NCBI RefSeq assembly: GCF_049803835.1
Contig: NZ_JBNAGK010000003.1
Span: forward strand, 1 to 64,000
Source: Pacificoceanicola sp049803835
Lineage (GTDB): Bacteria; Pseudomonadota; Alphaproteobacteria; Rhodobacterales; Rhodobacteraceae
DNA length: 64,000 bases
Reading direction: 5' to 3'
Shown: positions 20,146-28,795 of the stretch, piece by piece
Position numbering within the stretch: position 1 is the stretch's first letter
Layout of the letters: each line of letters begins with the position of its first letter
Made by a program: the position numbers and the translations under genes
Notes under the pieces: generated by a model
Database searches by the model: none
What the model was told of the DNA's origin: nothing
Seen by the model: only the letters and a program-made list of their open reading frames with translations

Positions 20146-21065
20146 GGCTTCTTCCTCGCGATTTCCAGCCGCCAGCGCTGCACCGGATCAAGCGCCGTGC
20201 GCATCCAGTTGGAGAGCAGGTTCAGGCTGAGCGTGGTCAGGATGATGGCGAGGCCGGGCCAGAACGAGAGCCACCACGCGGTGGTCAGATACGGGCGGCC
20301 CTGGGAGACCATCAGGCCCCACGTGATTTCCGGCGGCTGGATGCCGATGCCGAGGAAGGAGAGCGAGCTTTCCGCCAGCATGACGAAGGCGAAGTCGAGC
20401 GTGGCGATGGTGATGAGCGTCGGGGCAACCACGGGCAGGATGTGGCGGAAGATGATGCGTCTGGTGGAGGCGCCCATGACCTTTGCCGCCTGCACGAACA
20501 TGCGTTCGCGGATTTCCAGCACCTCGGCGCGGGCGGTGCGCAGGTAGACCGGGATGCGGGTGATCGCGAGCACGATGATCAGGTTCCCGACGGCGGGTTC
20601 CAGCATGTAGAGCACGATCACGGCGAGCAGCAGCGACGGGAAGGACATGATCACGTCGGCCAGACGCATGATGATCAGGCTGGCGGTTTTCGAGGTGTAG
20701 CCGGCGATCAGCCCGAGCGTGGTGCCGATGATGAGCGAGGCGGCCACGGCCCCGGCGGCGACCATGATGGTGTTCTGCGCGGCAACGATGATGCGGGCGA
20801 GCAGGGGGCGGCCAAGGGCGTCGCCGCCGAGCCAGAACACCCAGCCGCGCGACCAGTCGAACGGTGGCGCGTTGCGGCCGCGCAGATTCTGCTTGGTCGC
20901 GATGTCGTCGAGCAGGGTCGGGCCGAAGAGGGCGCAGAACAGCACGATCAGGAGGAAGAGCGCAGCGCAGAGCGCGAGTTTGTCGCGCCACAGCATGCGG
21001 GCCATGGAGACCAGCGGGTGCGGCGCGTCGGCCATCACGGGGGCGTCGGTGTCGGTCAGGGCCAT
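20142..21065 (-). CDS. ABC permease, DppC type
   Basis: A 307-residue inner membrane protein with six predicted spans. The N-terminal OppC_N segment MARMLWRDKLALCAALFLL is followed by the soluble loop and the BPD transport core; the EAA-loop region reads EIRERMFVQAAKVMGASTRR, ending in RHILP. It forms the channel with the DppB-type partner encoded three bases upstream. The spacing and overlaps with both neighbours show translational coupling. Confidence 0.93.
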
Positions 21066-21068
21066 GGA

Positions 21069-21983
21069 TCAGTACCGGATGCGCGGGTCGAGCACCGCGT
21101 AGAGGATGTCGATGAGGATGTTCATCACGAAAATCGCCAGCGCAGTGACGAAAATCGCGGCGAGGACGACGGTGAAATCCCGTTGCAGGATGGAGTCGAT
21201 CATCAGCTTCCCGACGCCGGGAAAGCCGAAGATCGTCTCGACGATCACCGCGCCATTGAGCAGCCCCGCCGCCTGGTCGCCGATCACGGTGATGACGGGC
21301 AGGAGCGCGTTGCGCAGGGCATGGACGAAGATGATCGGACGGTTTCGGACCCCCTTGGCGCGGGCGGTCTTGATATATGCGGCGCTGAGCGTGGAAATCA
21401 TCGAGCCGCGCACGACCTGAAGGATCAGGCCGAAGGGGCGGATGAACAGAACCGCGATGGGCAGGATCCAATGCGCCACGGTGCCGGTGCCGGAGGTCGG
21501 CACCCAGCCGAGATAGACCGAGAACACGACGATGGCGACGATGGCGATCCAGAAGTCCGGGGCGCTGGCGCCGATCAGCGAGAAGAAGGTGGCGACGCGG
21601 TCGAAGATCCCGCCGACATGGAAAGCGGCGAGCGAGCCGACGACAATGGCGCAGACGGTCACAAGTGTCATGGTGATGAAGGCAAGCCACAGCGTCCATT
21701 CGAAACCGCGCAGCACCGCGTCGATGGCGGGCTCGGCGCGGCGGATGGACATGCCGAAGTCGAGCTGGACGAGGTCCGTCACGTATTTGCCGAACTGGAT
21801 CAGGATGTGCTGGTCGAGACCGTGGATGGCTCGGAACTGGTCGCGGGCCTCCTGCGTGGCGTTCTCGGGCAAGTAGAGATCGGTGGGATCGCCGGTCAGC
21901 CGCGACAGGAAGAACACCAGGATGATGAGCCCCACGAGAGAGATGGCGCTGGTGACGGCGCGCTTGCCGAGGAAAGACTTCAT
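21069..21983 (-). CDS. ABC permease, DppB type
   Basis: A 304-residue inner membrane protein with about six spans: the first helix SAISLVGLIILVFFLSRLTG, a periplasmic loop with TDLYLPENA, and the transport core with EAA-loop-like sequence YIKTARAKGVRNRPIIFVHALRN broken into the usual helix pair. The C-terminal DPRIRY is typical of DppB/OppB. It is the second cistron after the binding protein and is separated from it by a 57-bp spacer with a strong hairpin. Confidence 0.93.
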   Translation of the reverse strand: MKSFLGKRAVTSAISLVGLIILVFFLSRLTGDPTDLYLPENATQEARDQFRAIHGLDQHILIQFGKYVTDLVQLDFGMSIRRAEPAIDAVLRGFEWTLWLAFITMTLVTVCAIVVGSLAAFHVGGIFDRVATFFSLIGASAPDFWIAIVAIVVFSVYLGWVPTSGTGTVAHWILPIAVLFIRPFGLILQVVRGSMISTLSAAYIKTARAKGVRNRPIIFVHALRNALLPVITVIGDQAAGLLNGAVIVETIFGFPGVGKLMIDSILQRDFTVVLAAIFVTALAIFVMNILIDILYAVLDPRIRY

Positions 21984-22003
21984 GGTCGGCCCCTGTCCTG
22001 CGT

Positions 22004-22030
22004 CCCGGGGGCAGCGGCGCCGCCCCCGGG
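22004..22030 (-). terminator. GC hairpin between binding-protein and permease genes
   Basis: Perfect 9-bp arms CCCGGGGGC and GCCCCCGGG with a 9-base loop, placed between the stop of the binding-protein gene (22041) and the permease start (21983). No T run follows, so it more likely protects the upstream mRNA or attenuates than stops transcription. Confidence 0.6.
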
Positions 22031-22040
22031 GAGTTTGCGG

Positions 22041-23540
22041 TTACTTGAACTCGATCTGCGAGAGCTGCAGCTCGGAGTTCGTCTTGATGCTCGGGGTGAA
22101 GTCGAGACGGCTGTTCACGCGGCTGAAGCCCACCATGTGGAACAGCAGCACGTCGGCGACCAGCGTGTTGTTGATGTAGTCGAAGGTGGCCGACCACTTT
22201 GCCTCGCGCTCCGCGCCGGTGGTGGCGGTCGCATCGGCGATCATGCCGTCAAGCGTCTCGTCGCAGACGCCGGACTGCAGGCCCTCGCAAGCGTACTTGA
22301 AGTACATCGAGAAGACCGGGTCGCCGTTGGCGTTGTCATGCTGGGCCATGACGATCTCCGGCGGACGGTTCTCGGCGAAGGGCTTGGAGTAGTGCTCCAG
22401 CCATTCGGCAACCTCGACCATCTGCAGCTTCATGTTGAAGCCCGCCTCCTGCCACATCGCCAGCAGCGCCTCGTTGGTTTCCTGCACGTTGGCGAAGTTG
22501 TTGATCCGGCCGATCAGCGTGATCTCCGCATCGGTGTCGACGCCGTCCGCCTTGGCGGCTGCGAGCAGTTCCTTGGCCTTGTCGAGGTCGTAGGGGTAGG
22601 GCTTGATGTCCTTGTTGTAGCCAAGAGTCGACGGCGGGGTCATGCCGGTCGCCAGCAGCGTGCCATTGGCGAGGATCGTGCCGATGAAGGCCTCGCGGTC
22701 CACCGCGTAGTTCAGCGCCTGACGAACCCGGACGTCGCTCAGCGGCGCGGTGGCGTTGTCGAGACGCATGTAGACGGTTTCGGAGTTCGGGTAGCTGAAG
22801 TCCATCGCCGGATCGGTGGCATCCTGCAGCGCGATCTGCGGCGCAATGTCCGCCTCGCCCGCCGCAACCATGGCGGCGCGCACGGCGCTGTCGGAGCGGA
22901 AGACATAGGTTGCTGCGGTCACTGTCGGCGTCTCGCCCCAGTAGCCATCGCGGGCGGAGAGCTTGATGTGCTGGCCGCGGGCATATTCGTCCCAGGTGTA
23001 GGGGCCGGTGCCGACCGGCGTGTCGACATAGGCCTCCATCGAGGTCTCCGCCGGCACCACGGTGACGGTGGACATCAGCAGCGGCAGGATCGGCTGCGCC
23101 GGGTCCGCGGTGATGTCGATGGTCGTGTCGTCCACCACGGCGGTGGTCAGGGTGATGCCGCCGAAGTACTTCGCGCCGATCTCGCAGGAGATCTTGTCCG
23201 ACTTGATGCGCGCCAGCGAATGCGCCACGTCATCGGCGCCGAGCGCGGTGCCGTCGGAGAAGGTCACGCCCTCGCGCAGCGTGAAGCGCCAGGTGCCGCC
23301 CCCCATGTCTTCCCAGCTGGTCGCCAGGCGCGGCTGCAGGCCGGTCTCCGGATCGAGCTCCGTGATGGTCTCCGCGATGTTCTGCAGCACCACGCGGCCG
23401 ACGTTGGAGCGCGAGGCTTCGCAGGGATCGACGATGTCGAGCTCTTCCGAGAGCACGACGGTTACCTCCTCGGCGAGCGCCTGTGATGCAAATGTCGTTA
23501 CCATGAGGGCCGCGGCAATGCGGCCGAATGTGTAGGTCAT
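22041..23540 (-). CDS. ABC transporter substrate-binding protein, family 5
   Basis: A 499-residue periplasmic receptor of the peptide/opine/nickel class. The Sec signal peptide ends after ASQALA near residue 23; no lipobox Cys is present. The SBP_bac_5 hallmarks are visible: LQPRLATSWEDMGGGTWRFTLREGVTFSDG is the classic entry motif (here spread over residues about 67-96), then VRQALNYAVDREAFI. It opens the minus-strand operon that continues with both permeases and the fused ATPase. The ligand could be a dipeptide, opine or similar amine; the downstream hydroxyacid dehydrogenase does not settle it. Confidence 0.93.
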   Translation of the reverse strand: MTYTFGRIAAALMVTTFASQALAEEVTVVLSEELDIVDPCEASRSNVGRVVLQNIAETITELDPETGLQPRLATSWEDMGGGTWRFTLREGVTFSDGTALGADDVAHSLARIKSDKISCEIGAKYFGGITLTTAVVDDTTIDITADPAQPILPLLMSTVTVVPAETSMEAYVDTPVGTGPYTWDEYARGQHIKLSARDGYWGETPTVTAATYVFRSDSAVRAAMVAAGEADIAPQIALQDATDPAMDFSYPNSETVYMRLDNATAPLSDVRVRQALNYAVDREAFIGTILANGTLLATGMTPPSTLGYNKDIKPYPYDLDKAKELLAAAKADGVDTDAEITLIGRINNFANVQETNEALLAMWQEAGFNMKLQMVEVAEWLEHYSKPFAENRPPEIVMAQHDNANGDPVFSMYFKYACEGLQSGVCDETLDGMIADATATTGAEREAKWSATFDYINNTLVADVLLFHMVGFSRVNSRLDFTPSIKTNSELQLSQIEFK

Positions 23541-23681
23541 TGTGGTTCCTCCCTGGTCCCCGTTTGCGGCAGTCTCCTCGCAGCCTGCCGCGCGATCCGA
23601 TGCGCACCTCCCGTGCGCACCGCATTACGGTGAAAGTAACGCCTGCGAGACGTCCGTAAATTTCAATCTTGATTTGCTGCG

Positions 23682-23696
23682 ATACAGGATTTGTAT
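23682..23696. promoter_or_regulatory. Candidate LysR box upstream of the 23736 regulator
   Basis: ATAC-AGGATTT-GTAT is a perfect 15-bp dyad of the T-N11-A type in the 195-bp region between the divergent binding-protein and LysR genes. It lies about 40 bases before the regulator start, a usual place for autoregulation and control of the opposite operon. Confidence 0.55.
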
Positions 23697-23735
23697 GATG
23701 CTCGTCCGTGGAGTCCCGCCGGCGCAGGAGTGGAC

Positions 23736-24644
23736 ATGCTCAAGACCCCGTTCGAATTGTACCAGCTGCGCTGCTTCATCGCTGTCGCCGAAGACCTGAA
23801 TTTCACCCGGGCCGCTGCTCGGCTGAACATGACCCAGCCGCCCCTGAGCCGTCAGATCAGGCTGCTTGAGGAGGCGCTCGGCCTGGCGCTTCTGGAGCGC
23901 ACGAACCGCACGGTGCGGCTGACCGCGGCGGGCGTCAGCCTGCTCGCCAGCGCAACGGACCTGCTGCAACGGGCCGAGCACGCGGTGCTCAAGGCGCAGC
24001 AGGCGGCGCGGGGCGAGGCCGGGGCGGTCCGCATGGGGTTCGTGCCATCCGCCGCGCTGGAATTCGTGCCGCGCATGGTGGAGGCGCTGGCCCGGGACCT
24101 GCCGGACGTGCACTTCCGACCGACGGAGATGATGAGCTACGAAATCATCGAGGCGCTGCGGGCGGGGGAACTGGACTTCGGGCTGACCCGCTCGCCGGGC
24201 CGCAACGGGGCCACGGAGTCCATCCGCCTGATCAGAGAGCCGCTGGTGCTGGCGCTGCCCGCGGACCATCCGCTGGCCAGGGCGGAACAGGTCACGCTGT
24301 CCGATCTCGATGGCCGCGCCATGATCGGATACTCGACCGAACGGGGCGGCTTCCTGCGGGCCGTTCATGACGCGTTGTTTTCCGCCATCGGCATAGCGCC
24401 GACGGTGGCGCATGAGGTCAGCCAGACCCAGACCATGCTGGCGCTGGTCAATCAGGGGTTGGGAGTGGCGCTGGTGCCGCGCTCGGCGCAGGCCCAGCAG
24501 ATGGCCAACCTGACCTATCGCGAGATCGACATTCCGTCCCGGTTCGGCTCGGAGCTCTACCTGTGTTTCACCCCGCGGCGCGACTCCGCGATGCACCGCC
24601 GGGTGCAGGAGGTCATCCTCGCCGCCTTCGAAGGCCACGGCTGA
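23736..24644 (+). CDS. LysR-type transcriptional regulator (ABC operon)
   Basis: A 302-residue LysR protein: HTH in residues about 8-60 (LNFTRAAARLNMTQPPLSRQ, then LALLERTNRTVRLTAAG) and a CbnR/BenM-like effector domain with GFVPSAALEFVPRMV. It is divergent from the peptide-type ABC operon and a LysR dyad lies between them, so it likely controls that operon. I use ATG 23736, preceded by CAGGAG; the frame is open further back without family similarity. Confidence 0.9.
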   Translation: MLKTPFELYQLRCFIAVAEDLNFTRAAARLNMTQPPLSRQIRLLEEALGLALLERTNRTVRLTAAGVSLLASATDLLQRAEHAVLKAQQAARGEAGAVRMGFVPSAALEFVPRMVEALARDLPDVHFRPTEMMSYEIIEALRAGELDFGLTRSPGRNGATESIRLIREPLVLALPADHPLARAEQVTLSDLDGRAMIGYSTERGGFLRAVHDALFSAIGIAPTVAHEVSQTQTMLALVNQGLGVALVPRSAQAQQMANLTYREIDIPSRFGSELYLCFTPRRDSAMHRRVQEVILAAFEGHG

Positions 24645-24655
24645 GCGCAGGTCCG

Positions 24656-25549
24656 TCATGGCGCGGTCACCGTCCGGGTGCGGGCGCTGCGGGCCATGAG
24701 CAGGGTGGCGGCAAAAATGACCACGCCGCCGATCCAGGTCGTGACCGGCACCGCCTGCCCGAACACCAGCCAGGCCGCGCCCGCGACCATCGGCAGGCGC
24801 AGGAAGTCGAGCGGGGCGATCAGCGTTGCCTCCGCGAGGCTGAAGGCATGGGTGACGAAGGCCATGCTGAGCGCGCCAAGTGCACCCTGGATGGCGAGCA
24901 GGAGCCACTCGAAGGGCGTCGGGGCGGTCCAGAACCAGATCAGCGGGATCGCGGCCAGCGGTACGGTGACGATGAGGTTCCACGCGACCAGCGTTTCGGT
25001 GGAATCGCGGGCGGACATGGGCTTGAGGATCAGCTGGATCACCGCAGTCAGCAGTGCACCGAGGATGGCGTAGAGCAGGCCCTCCGGGATGCCGGTCTGC
25101 CCGGGCCGCAGGACGATCATCACTCCGGCGAAGCCGACAACAACGGCGATGATCCTGAGCAGCCGGGGCTTTTCCCCGAGCAACAGCCAGGACCCCAGCG
25201 TCACGAAGATCGGCGCGGTAAAGGCGATGGCGGTGACATCGGCCAGCGGCGCGAGGGCGAAGGCAAAGAAGTAGGCCACCAGCGCGGCCAGCTTGAGCGC
25301 GGCCCGCAGGACATGGCGGAAGCGGTAGCTGGAGGTCAGGATGCCCTTGCGTGTCACCATCCAGGGCAGCACCAGCAGCAGGCCGAAGAGGGCGCGGGCG
25401 AAGCCGATGGTGAAAGGGTGAACCTGCGGCGAGAGTTGGCGGACGATGACCGCATCGACCGCCTGGAACAGCGCGACGATCACCATGAGACCCACCGCGA
25501 GCGCGGCGCGGCGGTCCTTGTCTGGGGTCTGTCGAGGTATCGCGGTCAT
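24656..25549 (-). CDS. DMT-superfamily (EamA) transporter
   Basis: A 297-residue inner membrane protein with ten predicted helices in two EamA repeats (first repeat from AVGLMVIVALFQAVDAVIV, second from GLLYAILGALLTAVIQLIL). The repeat-end motif GSWLLLGEKPRLLRIIAVVV with its conserved Glu is clear. Members export or exchange metabolites; the substrate cannot be assigned. It converges on the LysR gene with 11 bases between the stops and is divergent from the sialidase-like gene. Confidence 0.88.
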   Translation of the reverse strand: MTAIPRQTPDKDRRAALAVGLMVIVALFQAVDAVIVRQLSPQVHPFTIGFARALFGLLLVLPWMVTRKGILTSSYRFRHVLRAALKLAALVAYFFAFALAPLADVTAIAFTAPIFVTLGSWLLLGEKPRLLRIIAVVVGFAGVMIVLRPGQTGIPEGLLYAILGALLTAVIQLILKPMSARDSTETLVAWNLIVTVPLAAIPLIWFWTAPTPFEWLLLAIQGALGALSMAFVTHAFSLAEATLIAPLDFLRLPMVAGAAWLVFGQAVPVTTWIGGVVIFAATLLMARSARTRTVTAP

Positions 25550-25666
25550 CCACGCCTGCTTTCAAGGGTCTGCCGCCCGTTGCGGCCTCCGGGAAAAAAG
25601 ACAGGCGACGGGTTCAAATGTCAAATTCTATTTTTCACAAGGCGTCTCGGGATGTGGGTTTCATGT

Positions 25667-25680
25667 TTAATGTGTTATAA
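25667..25680. promoter_or_regulatory. TTAA-N2-TGTTATAA motif, copy 1
   Basis: The same 14-bp pattern occurs at 32430-32443, upstream of the opposite arm of this catabolic cluster. The surrounding 25,610-25,760 is clearly richer in A+T than its neighbourhood. It may be a site for the cluster's GntR regulator or simply a promoter -10 region. Confidence 0.3.
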
Positions 25681-25796
25681 AACAGTGATTTATGTTGAGA
25701 CATTTTGGAGGTATCAAGGGGTATCTTGGAAATTTCAACTTGACAACTTTTGTAAAGACGCGGCTCTTGAGGCGGACTGTGACGCGCTTTGGACGA

Positions 25797-26951
25797 ATGG
25801 ATATGGCTGGCTTGATGACCCCTGACGAGATTTCCGACCGCATGGACGGGGTGCTCCGGCAAACGGCGCCCGGGCGCAGCGAGGCGCTGCTTCCGGCGCA
25901 GACGATCCAGAATCACGCGGCCTTTTTCTCCCGTGGTTCCGATGGCTTGCACTGCCTTTGGTTCGGTGGCTCGCTCGAAGGCAAATCGGATATCTCCATC
26001 TGGCGGTCTACGCTCGGTCCCGGCGGCTGGGGTGCCGCGCTGCGGTTGACCGACGATCCGGAGCGGTCGGAACAGAATCCCGTGCAATTCGACGCCCCGA
26101 ACGGGCAGCGGCTGATTCTCCACACCGCACAGCCCGGCGGCAATCAGGATGACTGCGTCGTCCGGATGCGGACCGAAGGGCAGGCTCCGGTCGATCTGCC
26201 CTTGCCGAAGGGGACCTTCATTCGCGGGGCCGTCACCGTCCGCAGTGACGGCGCCTGGCTCTTGCCGCTGTTCCGCTGTGTCTCCCGTCCCGGCGAGCGC
26301 TGGACCGGAAGCCATGACACCGCGGCTCTGGCGATCAGCAGCGATCAGGGGAAGACATGGCGCGAGATCGAGGTGCCCGGCTCCATCGGCTGTGTGCACA
26401 TGACGCTGGTGCCGCTCGGGCCCGACCATTACGCCGCCTTCTTCCGCCGCAGGCAGGCGGATTACGTCTATCGCACGGAAAGCACGGACGGCGGTGAAAG
26501 CTGGTCCGTGCCGGAGGCGACGGATGTGCCGAACAACAACTCTTCCATTTGCGTCATTGCCTTGCAGGACGGACGGATCGCGATGATCTGCAACCCGGTC
26601 AATGCCGCGATGCATCCCGGCGCGCGGCGCGAAGGCTTGTATGACGAACTGGAGGTAGACGACGACCGACCGCAGGCGCAGGGCGGTTGCAACCCGATCT
26701 GGGGCGTGCCGCGGGCTCCCGTCGCGCTCTGCTTTTCGGCGGATGGAGGTAAGACCTTCCCGCGGCGGATCACCGTCGAGGACGGACCCGGCACTTGTCT
26801 CACGAACAACAGCATCGACGGCAAGAACTTCGAGATGTCCTATCCGTCGATCAGCGAGGGGGAGGACGGCGCGCTCGACCTCGCCTATACCTACCACCGC
26901 CGCGCCATCAAGCATGTGCGGCTGACACGCGACTGGCTGGAGGCCCAATGA
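25797..26951 (+). CDS. Sialidase-like (BNR/Asp-box) beta-propeller protein, cytoplasmic
   Basis: About 384 residues, six-bladed-propeller sialidase superfamily. At least three Asp boxes are readable: SSDQGKTW, STDGGESW and SADGGKTF, with a fourth, degenerate SDISIWRST. Enzymes of this fold cleave sialic acids, other glycosides or act as lyases/isomerases. There is no signal peptide and no FRIP motif near the N-terminus, so a secreted sialidase is unlikely. The start is uncertain: ATG 25797, 25803 or 25815 all fit; an ATG at 25692 would add 35 residues encoded by AT-rich DNA with no family look. Its stop overlaps the next ATG by four bases, tying it to the PdxA/DapA/dehydrogenase genes. Function in the pathway is unknown. 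Confidence 0.8.
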   Translation: MDMAGLMTPDEISDRMDGVLRQTAPGRSEALLPAQTIQNHAAFFSRGSDGLHCLWFGGSLEGKSDISIWRSTLGPGGWGAALRLTDDPERSEQNPVQFDAPNGQRLILHTAQPGGNQDDCVVRMRTEGQAPVDLPLPKGTFIRGAVTVRSDGAWLLPLFRCVSRPGERWTGSHDTAALAISSDQGKTWREIEVPGSIGCVHMTLVPLGPDHYAAFFRRRQADYVYRTESTDGGESWSVPEATDVPNNNSSICVIALQDGRIAMICNPVNAAMHPGARREGLYDELEVDDDRPQAQGGCNPIWGVPRAPVALCFSADGGKTFPRRITVEDGPGTCLTNNSIDGKNFEMSYPSISEGEDGALDLAYTYHRRAIKHVRLTRDWLEAQ

Positions 26952-27892
26952 TCGGCATCACCATCGGCGACCCGGCAGGGGTCGGCCCGGAAATCACGCT
27001 CAAGGCGGTCTCCGCCATGGACGCCGCCGAGCGGGCGCAGACGCGCATCTATGGCTGTCTGAAGACGCTTGAGGCGGCGCAGGTGGCGGTCGGCACGGCC
27101 TTGAAGCTCGGGGAAGACGTCGCGGTGACGGATATTCCCGTCGAAGGAGGCCCGCTGCCCTTCGGCAAGGAGGACAGCCGCGCCGGCGATGCCGCCTTCC
27201 GCAACATGGAGGCCGCCGTTGCAGACGCCATGGCGGGCAGGATCGGCTGCATCGTGACCGCGCCCTTGAACAAGGCGTCCCTCAATGCTGCCGGGCACCA
27301 CTATGACGGCCACACGGGGATGCTGGCGCATCTCACGGGCACGCCGAAAGCCTGGATGATCCTCGCCTCCGAGCGGCTCAAGGTGATCCACAACTCGACG
27401 CATGTCTCGCTCCGCGACGCCATCACCCGGGCGACGCCGGAGTCGCTGCTCAAGACCATCCGCACCGGGAACGATCACCTCAAGCGCCTCGGCTACCCCG
27501 CGCCGCGCATTGCCGTGGCCGGGATCAACCCGCATTGCGGAGAGGGTGGCCTCTTTGGAACCGAAGACGACACGCAGGTCGCCCCGGCGATCCGCATGGC
27601 GCGGGAGGAGGGCATCGACGTCACCGGCCCGGTGCCCGCCGACACCGTCTTCCACCGCGCCTACAACGGCGCCTTCGATCTCGTCGTCGCGCAGTATCAC
27701 GATCAGGGACATATCCCGGTCAAGCTCGTCGCCTTCGACACGGCGGTGAATGTCTCGCTCGGCCTGCCGATCGACCGGACCTCCGTCGACCACGGTACCG
27801 CCTTCGACATTGCCGGAAAGGGCATCGCCGACGCGGGCAACATGCATCACGCCATCGCCTATGCGCGCAACCTCGTGAAGGGGAAACAATGA
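26948..27892 (+). CDS. PdxA-family 4-hydroxythreonine-4-phosphate dehydrogenase (PdxA2-like)
   Basis: A 314-residue metal- and NAD-dependent dehydrogenase. Start motif ITIGDPAGVGPEI, the metal-binding His residues in HHYDGHTGMLA and VAQYHDQGHIPVK, and the end motif DHGTAFDIAGKG are all conserved. True PdxA makes vitamin B6; copies encoded beside a DUF1537 kinase, as here in the opposite arm, usually oxidise four-carbon phosphorylated acid sugars such as 4-phosphoerythronate. That context favours a catabolic role. It overlaps both neighbours by four bases. Confidence 0.92.
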   Translation: MIGITIGDPAGVGPEITLKAVSAMDAAERAQTRIYGCLKTLEAAQVAVGTALKLGEDVAVTDIPVEGGPLPFGKEDSRAGDAAFRNMEAAVADAMAGRIGCIVTAPLNKASLNAAGHHYDGHTGMLAHLTGTPKAWMILASERLKVIHNSTHVSLRDAITRATPESLLKTIRTGNDHLKRLGYPAPRIAVAGINPHCGEGGLFGTEDDTQVAPAIRMAREEGIDVTGPVPADTVFHRAYNGAFDLVVAQYHDQGHIPVKLVAFDTAVNVSLGLPIDRTSVDHGTAFDIAGKGIADAGNMHHAIAYARNLVKGKQ

Positions 27893-28794
27893 CCTTTGCC
27901 ATTCAGGGCGTGCACTGCGCCGCCGCAACGCCCGTGACCGCCGAAGGGCGTCCGAACCTCGCGCTCTTCACCGCCCATTGCAAGGCGCTGCTGGATGAGG
28001 GCTGCCACGGCATCGCCATGCTCGGCACCACAGGCGAAGCCAACAGCTTCGGCCTGCATGACCGCAAGGCTTTGCTGGAAGCGGCGGTCGAGGGCGGCGT
28101 TCCGGCGAACACGCTGCTGCCCGGCACCTCCGCGCCGTCGGTGGCCGATACCCTTGAGCTGACCAAACATGCGGTTGAGGCCGGGGCCAAGGGCGTCGTG
28201 CTGCTGCCGCCCTATTACTACAAGGGTGTGAGCGAGGAAGGGCTGTATCGCTTCTATTCGCGCGTGGTCGAGGGCGTTGCGGACGCGCGGCTGCGCGTCG
28301 TTTTCTATCATATCCCGCAGGTCACGCAGATTCCGATCCCGCATGACCTGATCGAACGGCTGATGACCGCCTATCCCGGTACCTTCTGCGCCATCAAGGA
28401 CAGCTCCGGCGACTTGAGCAACATGAAAGCCATGGTCGAGCGCTTCCCGGATCTCGCGGTCCTTTCGGGGGCCGATCCCCTGATGCTGCCCTTGCTGCGC
28501 ATGGGTGGGGCAGGCTGCATCACGGCGACGTCGAACCTGCGGTCGGACGCGCTGCGGGTGGTCTGGGACGGCTGGCAGGACGCGGCGAAGGCCGGGGAAG
28601 TCGAGGCGGCACAGGACCGGATCAACGACTGGCGCACGCTGACGAACAAGTTCGTGCAACTGCCGACGGTGAAGACCATGCTGGCGCGCTCGCGCGGGGA
28701 CTTGGGATGGCTGAACCTGATGCCGCCGCTGGTCGAATTGACGCAGGCGGAGCAGCAGGCGGTCTGGTCCGAGATGGAACGGCTGGGAGGCTGA
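27889..28794 (+). CDS. DapA-family (dihydrodipicolinate synthase/NAL superfamily) aldolase
   Basis: A 301-residue TIM-barrel class I aldolase. GTTGE sits at residues 46-50, catalytic Tyr140 in VVFYHIP and the Schiff-base Lys170 in FCAIKDSSGD. The family covers dihydrodipicolinate synthase, N-acetylneuraminate lyase, KDG aldolase and others. Next to a sialidase-like gene one thinks of sialate lyase, but no sialic acid kinase, epimerase or transporter is present, so a 2-keto-3-deoxy acid aldolase is at least as likely. It is translationally coupled on the upstream side and one base from the next gene. Confidence 0.9.
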   Translation: MTFAIQGVHCAAATPVTAEGRPNLALFTAHCKALLDEGCHGIAMLGTTGEANSFGLHDRKALLEAAVEGGVPANTLLPGTSAPSVADTLELTKHAVEAGAKGVVLLPPYYYKGVSEEGLYRFYSRVVEGVADARLRVVFYHIPQVTQIPIPHDLIERLMTAYPGTFCAIKDSSGDLSNMKAMVERFPDLAVLSGADPLMLPLLRMGGAGCITATSNLRSDALRVVWDGWQDAAKAGEVEAAQDRINDWRTLTNKFVQLPTVKTMLARSRGDLGWLNLMPPLVELTQAEQQAVWSEMERLGG

Positions 28795-28795
28795 G

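Noticed and set aside
20442..23486. Open frame of about 1,014 codons on plus, opposite the peptide-type ABC genes
   Set aside because: His/Asp/Glu-rich low-complexity translation typical of antisense GC-rich frames; the minus strand holds three well-supported genes here.
26948..27892. Housekeeping pyridoxine biosynthesis PdxA
   Set aside because: Its translational coupling to a catabolic operon and the nearby DUF1537 kinase favour a PdxA2-type catabolic enzyme, although the sequence motifs alone do not separate the two.
25797..28794. Sialic acid catabolism (nan) operon
   Set aside because: A sialidase-like and a DapA-family gene are present, but the propeller is not exported and no NanK, NanE, NanA-specific context or sialate transporter is found; DUF1537 and PdxA point elsewhere.
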